This document shows positions 31,994-37,292 of a DNA stretch of 37,292 nucleotides, piece by piece (positions within the stretch are counted from its first letter, which is position 1; each line of letters begins with the position of its first letter). The notes under the pieces are model-generated. The model worked only from the letters and a program-made list of their open reading frames with translations, did not search any database and was not told the origin of the DNA. The stretch spans positions 1-37,292 of the forward strand of contig JARLIN010000431.1 in NCBI GenBank assembly GCA_031291715.1, read 5' to 3'. The DNA comes from Rhodopila sp. (GTDB lineage Bacteria; Pseudomonadota; Alphaproteobacteria; Acetobacterales; Acetobacteraceae). A program made the translations under genes and the position numbers.

Positions 31994-34270
31994 ATGTCAT
32001 CGATCGCCACCGACCTCGCCGAAGCGCTCAGCACGGTCCGCCGGCCCGGCGCGTTTTTCGTCGCCGGCACGGAAGAAATGCGCGCTCCAGGGCTGGCGGT
32101 CGAGGGCATCGGGCCGATCGCCCTGCCGCTCCTGCCGGTTCAGGCCGAACAGCTCATCGCTGCCGCGGAACGCGCGCCATACGGCCGTGGCGCGGACACG
32201 CTGACCGACGTCACCGTGCGCCGCACCTGGCAGATCCGCGCTGAGCGCGTCCGTATCGAGGGCAAGCACTGGCCGGCGACCCTCCAGGCGATCGTGACCC
32301 GCATCGCCGAGGGCCTGGGCGTGACCGACCCGGTCGAGGCCGATCTCTACAAGCTGCTGGTCTATGACAAGGGCAGCTTCTTCCTGCCCCACCGCGACAC
32401 CGAGAAGGCAGCCGGCATGTTCGCCACCCTCGTGCTGGCGCTGCCGTCGGTGTCGGAAGGTGGCGAACTGATCGTGCGGCACCGGGACCAGGAGGCACGC
32501 CTTCCCCTGACCAGCGACGATCCCTCCGACGTCGCCTTCGCCGCGTTCTATGCCGACTGCGTGCATGAGGTGCTGCCCGTCAACGCCGGATACCGGCTGG
32601 TTCTGATCTACAACCTTCTGCGCCGCGGCCCGGGACGCCTGCCCGAGGCTCCGGACTACGACAGCGAGCGGGAGGCTGTCGCGACACTCCTGAAGAACTG
32701 GGCGGAGGCGCCACGGTCGCCGGAGGACGCCGAACCCGAGAAGATCGTCCTTCCCCTGGAGCATGCCTACACGCCGGCCGAACTCGGCTTCGCGACGCTG
32801 AAAGGCGCCGATGCCGGCATTGCGCAGGTCGTGGTGGCCGCCGCACGACACGCCGGCTGCGAGGTCCATCTGGCGCTGGTTTCCATCGAAGAAAGCGGGA
32901 TCGCCGAATATACGGGCGGCTATTTCCGTTCCCATCGCCGCTGGTCAGGCGACGAGGACGATGAGGACGACGCATTCGAGATCGTCGAGGTCAGCGAACG
33001 CGCCGTATCCGCCGCGCACTGGCGCCGGCCGGATGGCGACCCGTCCCCGCTGACGGTCATTCCCGTCGAGGAAGATGAATTCTCGCCGCCGGAGGCATTC
33101 GACGACCTCGAACCAGACGAGCAGCATTTCCACGAGGCGACCGGCAACGAGGGGGCATCGTTCGAACGCACCTATAGTCGCGCTGCGCTGATCCTCTGGC
33201 CGCGGGACCGATTGCTGGCCGTCATCAACCAGGGCGGGTTGAAAGTCACGCTGCCGTTCCTGGAGGACCTCGCCGATCGCTGGGCCGCAGGCGGCGACGC
33301 GTCGGTCTGGGATCAGGCGCACGATCTGTCGGGGCACATGATCTCGGCCTGGCCGGTGGACCAATGGCAGCCGTATCAGGATAAGGAACGCACCAGCGCC
33401 GGACGGGTGTTGCATCTTCTCGTTCGGCTGGGGGACGCGGCCCGGCTGGAGGCGATGCTGACCGCCATCGCCGCCTGCCATGGGTTCGACAACGGCGATT
33501 GCTCCGATATCGTCGAGGCGTTGTGCCACCTGCCGCCGGAGCGCGCCGCGTCCCTGGCAAAACATCTGGTCGAAGAAACGGCCGAAGTGGCGCTTGACGC
33601 CTGCGGCAATCTGCTTGCCCGGGCCAGCGCGGTCGATCCGGCCGTCGTCACGGGCGCCGCCAGGGCTTTGGTCGCGGCACTGCCGGGCGATCCGTCGCGC
33701 GCGTCGTCGCAGCCGCCGTGGCGCCGCGGCCCCGGCGTGCGACCCGAATTCATCGCCGATCTGTTCACCGCGCTCGGGCGTATCGACGCCGCGCTCGCCG
33801 GCGTCGCGGCCGACCATATCCTTGAATGGCCGCGCACTTACGATTTCGACACCATCCTGGTTCCGGCGGTCCTCACCTTGCTGGCGACGCCAGACACGGG
33901 CGGCCTCGCGGCGGTGCGACGGCTGCGCGTGGCCTGCGCGGCCCATCTCGATGGCCGCATCGCACTGCCGCTCGAAGCCCCGCGCGACTGGCGGCGTGAC
34001 AACACGCTCGGCTGCGGCTGCAAGCATTGCCGGGCGCTAGGTTTGTATCTCGACGATCCCACGCAAAAGATCTGGGTGTTCCGGGCGGTGGAAGCCGATC
34101 GCAGCCATGTGGAGGGGACGATCCGCACCGCGCATTGCGACCTGGACACGACGACGGAACGGCGCAGCCGACCCTACAGCCTGATCTGCACCAAGAACCA
34201 GGCCAGCTACGAACGAAGGCGGGTGCAACGCGAACGCGACCTGGCAGATCGCGAACGGCTGGATGCGTGA
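31994..34270 (+). CDS. Large 2OG-Fe(II) oxygenase domain protein with Cys-rich C-terminus
   Basis: Residues 40-210 of this 758-residue protein form a prolyl-4-hydroxylase-like 2-oxoglutarate/Fe(II) dioxygenase domain. The iron ligands are His133 and Asp135 in FFLPHRDTEKA and His191 in DCVHEVLPVNAGYRLVLIYN, and Arg201 is placed to bind 2-oxoglutarate. The region 230-660 has no motif I know; an acidic insert (GDEDDEDDAFEIVE) and helical stretches suggest a scaffold. The C-terminus has LGCGCKHCRALGLYL (Cys674, 676, 679) and later Cys715 and Cys732, a possible metal site, ending in a basic helix. The ATG at 31994 starts the conserved part; the frame is open to 31547 but that extension crosses the attachment-site copy. 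The substrate is unknown, perhaps a protein. Confidence 0.82.
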   Translation: MSSIATDLAEALSTVRRPGAFFVAGTEEMRAPGLAVEGIGPIALPLLPVQAEQLIAAAERAPYGRGADTLTDVTVRRTWQIRAERVRIEGKHWPATLQAIVTRIAEGLGVTDPVEADLYKLLVYDKGSFFLPHRDTEKAAGMFATLVLALPSVSEGGELIVRHRDQEARLPLTSDDPSDVAFAAFYADCVHEVLPVNAGYRLVLIYNLLRRGPGRLPEAPDYDSEREAVATLLKNWAEAPRSPEDAEPEKIVLPLEHAYTPAELGFATLKGADAGIAQVVVAAARHAGCEVHLALVSIEESGIAEYTGGYFRSHRRWSGDEDDEDDAFEIVEVSERAVSAAHWRRPDGDPSPLTVIPVEEDEFSPPEAFDDLEPDEQHFHEATGNEGASFERTYSRAALILWPRDRLLAVINQGGLKVTLPFLEDLADRWAAGGDASVWDQAHDLSGHMISAWPVDQWQPYQDKERTSAGRVLHLLVRLGDAARLEAMLTAIAACHGFDNGDCSDIVEALCHLPPERAASLAKHLVEETAEVALDACGNLLARASAVDPAVVTGAARALVAALPGDPSRASSQPPWRRGPGVRPEFIADLFTALGRIDAALAGVAADHILEWPRTYDFDTILVPAVLTLLATPDTGGLAAVRRLRVACAAHLDGRIALPLEAPRDWRRDNTLGCGCKHCRALGLYLDDPTQKIWVFRAVEADRSHVEGTIRTAHCDLDTTTERRSRPYSLICTKNQASYERRRVQRERDLADRERLDA

Positions 34271-34282
34271 CGGTCCGGATGC

Positions 34283-34330
34283 GTCTCGGATCTGAGGTTC
34301 GCCATAGTGGGTGAACCTCAGATCCGGGAC
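34283..34330 (+). terminator. 18-bp hairpin after the 2OG oxygenase gene
   Basis: GTCTCGGATCTGAGGTTC (34283-34300) pairs with 34313-34330 (GAACCTCAGATCCGGGAC) with one G-T pair and a 12-base loop. It begins 12 bases past the stop. CCTTATTTT follows some bases later. The near-perfect arms are unusually long for a terminator. Confidence 0.65.
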
Positions 34331-34480
34331 ACCCGCTCCTTATTTTCAGTGCACTGCTTCTGCCCGAAGCGCGCCGCAAGATGCGACGAACTTCGGGGGT
34401 AGGACACAAACGATCGAGTAACTTTTTTGCAGCATTTCGCGTGCTACCCGCCGCCGCGGAACAAGCGGTTTGAAACCTGC

Positions 34481-34690
34481 ATGGCTCGTACGAACTATGA
34501 CCCAGAGGCGCTGAAGCAAAAAGCGGAACTGTGGCGCCTCGAGGCGGCCGCGGCGACGATGGAGGCGGTGCGTGCCTTCTGCCTGGATGAGGCCGCCAAA
34601 TGCGAGCAACGCGCACAACGGTCGCTCTCGACCCCGGTTCTTTCGGACATCCCGAAGTCTGCACCCGTTCCGCCCCCGGCGACAAAATAG
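34481..34690 (+). CDS. Small hypothetical protein, helical
   Basis: This 69-residue protein starts MARTNYDPEALKQKAELWRL. The region 9-50 is a predicted amphipathic helix with Ala, Glu and Lys (EAAAATMEAVRAFCLDEAAK) and the tail is Pro-rich (SAPVPPPATK). It resembles in composition small alphaproteobacterial proteins with a K-A-E-x-x-R-L-A helix, but I cannot name a family. Start choice: ATG 34481 opens the conserved-looking part; the frame is open to 34427. No clear ribosome site. It is isolated between the long hairpin and the convergent peroxidase gene. Confidence 0.55.
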   Translation: MARTNYDPEALKQKAELWRLEAAAATMEAVRAFCLDEAAKCEQRAQRSLSTPVLSDIPKSAPVPPPATK

Positions 34691-34807
34691 GCGGTCTCGC
34701 CATGCTCGTCGTGGCCCCGCAATATCCCGCTGGGGCCGGATAGACCGCCCGTCCCGCGGTGTAGCTTCACCCTGAGCAAGCTTCCCGAGACGTCGGTCGA
34801 TTGACCT

Positions 34808-36043
34808 TTAATGTGGTTCGACCGCCTGACCAGCCCGATACCCGTCCGTCAGCGTCCGCAGGAACGCCACCAAATCGTCAACGTCCGCATCCGACAGAAC
34901 CCGCCGCCCGCCAAAAGGCGGCTCCATATCCACATTCGCCACAAATGCCCGCGGCAGATCGTCGAACTTCCGAACAACCCCATCCGGCCCCGTCGGATAC
35001 CAGGCCCCCGGATCGGCATCCCGCCCGGCGTAGAACGCCACCGCGTCCCGCAGCGAATGAAAAGCGCCGTTGTGGTAGAAACTCTGCTTCAGCGCCACAT
35101 TCCGCAGGCTGGGCGCCTTGAACATCCCGCAGTACTTTACCTGGTCCGCCAGATCCCGCCGCTCCGGCCCGCACAGCCCCAGATCGAAATACGCCGGATC
35201 GGCATTCGCCGGGATCGCCCGGTTCCGGGGCACCCCGAGCGCCACATAGCCGAAATCCGTGAACAGAGGCGCCTGCCCGTCCGGCGTGACCGCGCTCTTG
35301 TGGCACCGCGCGCAATTCCCTTTTTCCGGATCGTTGAAAAGGGCCAGGCCCCGCGCCTCCTGTTCGGTCAACCGGGCCGAACCACGCAGGAACGCATCAA
35401 ACTTGCTGCTGAACGGACTGAATTCCGTGGGAGTCTCCTGATAGAACTCCAACGCCTCGGTGATCGCGGCGAAAGCCTTCGCTGTGTCGGCGAATATTTC
35501 CGCCCCATACAGCGCCCTCATTTCCCCTGCATACGCCGCGCGCGCGACCGCCGCCACGACGGCCGGCCGATCGGCGTTCGCCATTTCATTTTTGTCCAAC
35601 AATGGCAGGCCGGCCTGATCCCGCGCCCGGTCCACCCGCCCGTCCCAGTCGCGGCCGCCGGTCGGTCCCTGATCGACGCTCTCGTCCCCCTCCTCCTCGG
35701 ACTCGGCGTAATGCTCCGTGAACACCGGCGTAAACTGCCCGTACATCAGGCTCGGCACCGCCCGCACGCCGGGGTGCTGGAGGTCCGGCCCACCCATCTG
35801 CACCGGCAGCGCATTCGGCGCCACGAACCCGTGGGCCGGATCGTGGCAGGTCGCGCACGCCATCCGCCCGGAAGCCGACAGCGCCGGGTCGCGGAACAGC
35901 TTCCGACCCAATGCCGCGATCGCCCCGGCCCGCGCGTAGGCCGCCGCGGCCGAGGGCGTCGGGCCCCACGGCAACGCCGGCCCATCCGCGGCAAGCGCCG
36001 GTGTCATCAACAACAGCCCGGCCAACAGGACACCAATCCGCAT
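34808..36043 (-). CDS. Diheme cytochrome c peroxidase / MauG family protein
   Basis: This 411-residue periplasmic protein has a signal peptide (MRIGVLLAGLLLMTPALAA) and two CxxCH heme sites: CATCH (residues 63-67) and CARCH in EKGNCARCHKSAV. Family features are GRKLFRDPALSASGRMACAT, HGFVAPNALPVQMGG, MFKAPSLRNVALKQSFYHNG and the C-terminal DVDDLVAFLRTLTDGY. Such enzymes reduce hydrogen peroxide with electrons from small cytochromes or, in MauG, modify a partner protein. I chose the ATG at 36043, which follows GAGG; an in-frame start at 36076 would spoil the signal peptide. It is divergent from the phosphoesterase gene, with which it may share regulation. Confidence 0.9.
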   Translation of the reverse strand: MRIGVLLAGLLLMTPALAADGPALPWGPTPSAAAAYARAGAIAALGRKLFRDPALSASGRMACATCHDPAHGFVAPNALPVQMGGPDLQHPGVRAVPSLMYGQFTPVFTEHYAESEEEGDESVDQGPTGGRDWDGRVDRARDQAGLPLLDKNEMANADRPAVVAAVARAAYAGEMRALYGAEIFADTAKAFAAITEALEFYQETPTEFSPFSSKFDAFLRGSARLTEQEARGLALFNDPEKGNCARCHKSAVTPDGQAPLFTDFGYVALGVPRNRAIPANADPAYFDLGLCGPERRDLADQVKYCGMFKAPSLRNVALKQSFYHNGAFHSLRDAVAFYAGRDADPGAWYPTGPDGVVRKFDDLPRAFVANVDMEPPFGGRRVLSDADVDDLVAFLRTLTDGYRAGQAVEPH

Positions 36044-36122
36044 CATGGCCTCAGTCTTGGCCGCGTAAGAGCGCATTGGCTACCCGGACCCGCGACGATT
36101 TCATCCAATTGCAACCGACAGA

Positions 36123-36151
36123 CCGCCCGGCTGCCTTATAGTCTCGGGCGG
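36123..36151. promoter_or_regulatory. Inverted repeat in the divergent peroxidase/phosphoesterase region
   Basis: CCGCCCG (36123-36129) pairs with CGGGCGG (36145-36151) across CTTATAG, which could be a -10-like box for the plus-strand gene. It is a candidate operator or 5' hairpin; no further support. Confidence 0.3.
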
Positions 36152-36180
36152 CCCGAAGGGCCGGCGCCAGAGGATTCATC

Positions 36181-37292
36181 ATGCTGAAACTGACTGCACT
36201 GGCCACCACGGCCGCCCTGCTTGCGGCCGCGCAAGGCCAGGCGGCAACGCCGAACTATGCCGACATCCAGACCGTCGTCGTGATCTACGCGGAGAACCGC
36301 AGCTTCGACAATCTCTATGCCACCTTCCCTGGCGCCAACGGCCTGGCCGAAGCGAGCCGGACCTCCATCGTTCAGCTCGATCGGGACGGCAAACCCATGC
36401 GCGGCCTGCCGGCGATCTGGGGCGGCACCGGCAACAAGGTACTGGAGGGTGCGCCGGTCGCGCCGATCGGCCTGACGCAAGGGCAGACCGCGACCTTCCT
36501 GAACAGCTTCAACCACCCGTACGACGTCGCCGCACTCTACAGGACAGGCGCTCCAGCCAACGCCGATCCGCTGCGCTATACCAACCGCGACCTGTATCAC
36601 CGGTTCTATGAGAACCAGATGCAGATCAACGGCGGCGCCAATAACATGTTCGCCGCCTGGGCCGACTCGGGCGGGATGACCATGGGGTATTTCACCCCGA
36701 ATCCGAAGAAGGACCTCCCGCTCTGGGATTGGGCGCATCAGTACGTTCTGGCGGATCATTTCTTCCAGGGGGCGTTCGGCGGCTCCTTCCTTAACCATTT
36801 CTTCCTGATTTGTTCCTGCGCGCCCTACTACGGCCATGACGGACTCAACCCGAACGGCGGCGCCAATCCCAGCCTGTCGGCGGTGGAGGCCGACGGCGTG
36901 ACCCTGACGCCCGCACCGAACTCACCGGCTTCCGCGCTTGATGGGCCGCCGGTATTCAAGCTCAGCGGCAACCTGACGCCGGATTACTACGCGGTGAACA
37001 CGATGCTGCCGCCCTATCCGCCCAGCGGCAACGCCGACGCGGCACAGCAGACGGTGAACCTCAAATCGGCCACCACGCTAGTGCCGCAGACCGAGACGAC
37101 CATCGGCGACCTGCTGACCCAGGCGAAGGTGGATTGGGCCTACTACAGCGGTGCCTGGGATTTCGCGCTGTCCCATCCGCCCTTCGCGGCCGGCTCGTCC
37201 AAGGCCAGCCCCAACTTCCAGTATCACCACCAGCCGTTCAACTATTTCGCCGCGTTCGATCCCGCGACCCCGGAGGGCAAGGCGAACCGGGC
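36181..37292 (+). CDS. Secreted phosphoesterase (acid phosphatase AcpA/phospholipase C family), 3' end outside window
   Basis: The plus strand is open from ATG 36181 to the window edge (370 codons). A signal peptide (MLKLTALATTAALLAAAQGQ, cleavage near QAA-TPNY) is followed by TVVVIYAENRSFDNLYATFP, where Glu38-Asn39 of the ENRSFDN motif mark the metal site of the PF04185 phosphoesterase family. YVLADHFFQGAFGGSFLNHF is the next conserved block. Members are acid phosphatases or phospholipases C acting in the periplasm or outside the cell; which one cannot be told, as the C-terminal metal ligands lie beyond the window. AGAGGA six bases before the ATG is a good ribosome site. Confidence 0.9.
   Translation, partial: MLKLTALATTAALLAAAQGQAATPNYADIQTVVVIYAENRSFDNLYATFPGANGLAEASRTSIVQLDRDGKPMRGLPAIWGGTGNKVLEGAPVAPIGLTQGQTATFLNSFNHPYDVAALYRTGAPANADPLRYTNRDLYHRFYENQMQINGGANNMFAAWADSGGMTMGYFTPNPKKDLPLWDWAHQYVLADHFFQGAFGGSFLNHFFLICSCAPYYGHDGLNPNGGANPSLSAVEADGVTLTPAPNSPASALDGPPVFKLSGNLTPDYYAVNTMLPPYPPSGNADAAQQTVNLKSATTLVPQTETTIGDLLTQAKVDWAYYSGAWDFALSHPPFAAGSSKASPNFQYHHQPFNYFAAFDPATPEGKANR

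Overview
This is GC-rich DNA that looks like an alphaproteobacterium of the order Rhodospirillales, probably Acetobacteraceae. The indications are the short, HisZ-dependent type of HisG, the infA-maf-RNase E/G-yacG-tRNA-Phe cluster, an OPT/YSL carrier with AroM proteins, a three-subunit gluconate-2-dehydrogenase-like flavocytochrome, and intergenic palindromes of the GGACTTGATCC type. The placement rests on gene content and style only; no database search was possible.

Layout. 1-7 kb: start of a squalene/phytoene-synthase-fold gene (cut by the left edge), Fe superoxide dismutase, a roughly 350-bp inverted-repeat element, an MHS-type MFS transporter, a TPR protein, a hypothetical protein, then hisG-hisD. 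7.2-14.6 kb: a minus-strand membrane dehydrogenase operon (Tat gamma subunit, GMC flavoprotein, triheme cytochrome c), a decayed SMP-30/gluconolactonase gene, and a plus-strand pair formed by a PaaK-like CoA ligase and a DpgC-like cofactor-free dioxygenase. 14.6-20.7 kb: a divergent block with an OPT/YSL transporter, AroM and an AroM-LuxR fusion on the minus strand, and DUF917 plus a hydantoinase/oxoprolinase on the plus strand. 21-28 kb: an IclR regulator, a Tat-exported periplasmic binding protein, an acyl-CoA synthetase-MaoC operon and an HsaA-like flavin enzyme, with palindromic operator candidates. 28.1-30.8 kb: remnant of a GxxExxY nuclease gene, then infA-maf-RNase E/G-yacG and tRNA-Phe. 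30.8-37.3 kb: a 1.1-kb segment bounded by a duplication of the tRNA-Phe 3' end, a large 2OG-Fe(II) oxygenase, a small protein, a diheme cytochrome c peroxidase, and the start of a secreted acid phosphatase/phospholipase C-type phosphoesterase.

How the parts fit. The housekeeping genes hisG-hisD and infA-maf-RNase E/G-yacG, usually close neighbours in alphaproteobacteria, are separated here by about 21.7 kb of catabolic, transport and regulatory genes carrying three copies of a roughly 195-bp repeat, pseudogenes and mobile-element scars. I read that stretch as an accessory block. Its most unusual part is the 14.6-20.7 kb block: a regulator that joins an AroM fold to a LuxR-type DNA-binding domain, next to a second stand-alone AroM, a carrier and two hydantoinase-type enzymes, with a perfect 8-4-8 palindrome in front of the aroM-carrier operon. 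It resembles a self-regulated uptake and ring-opening pathway for an unidentified cyclic amide or small peptide.
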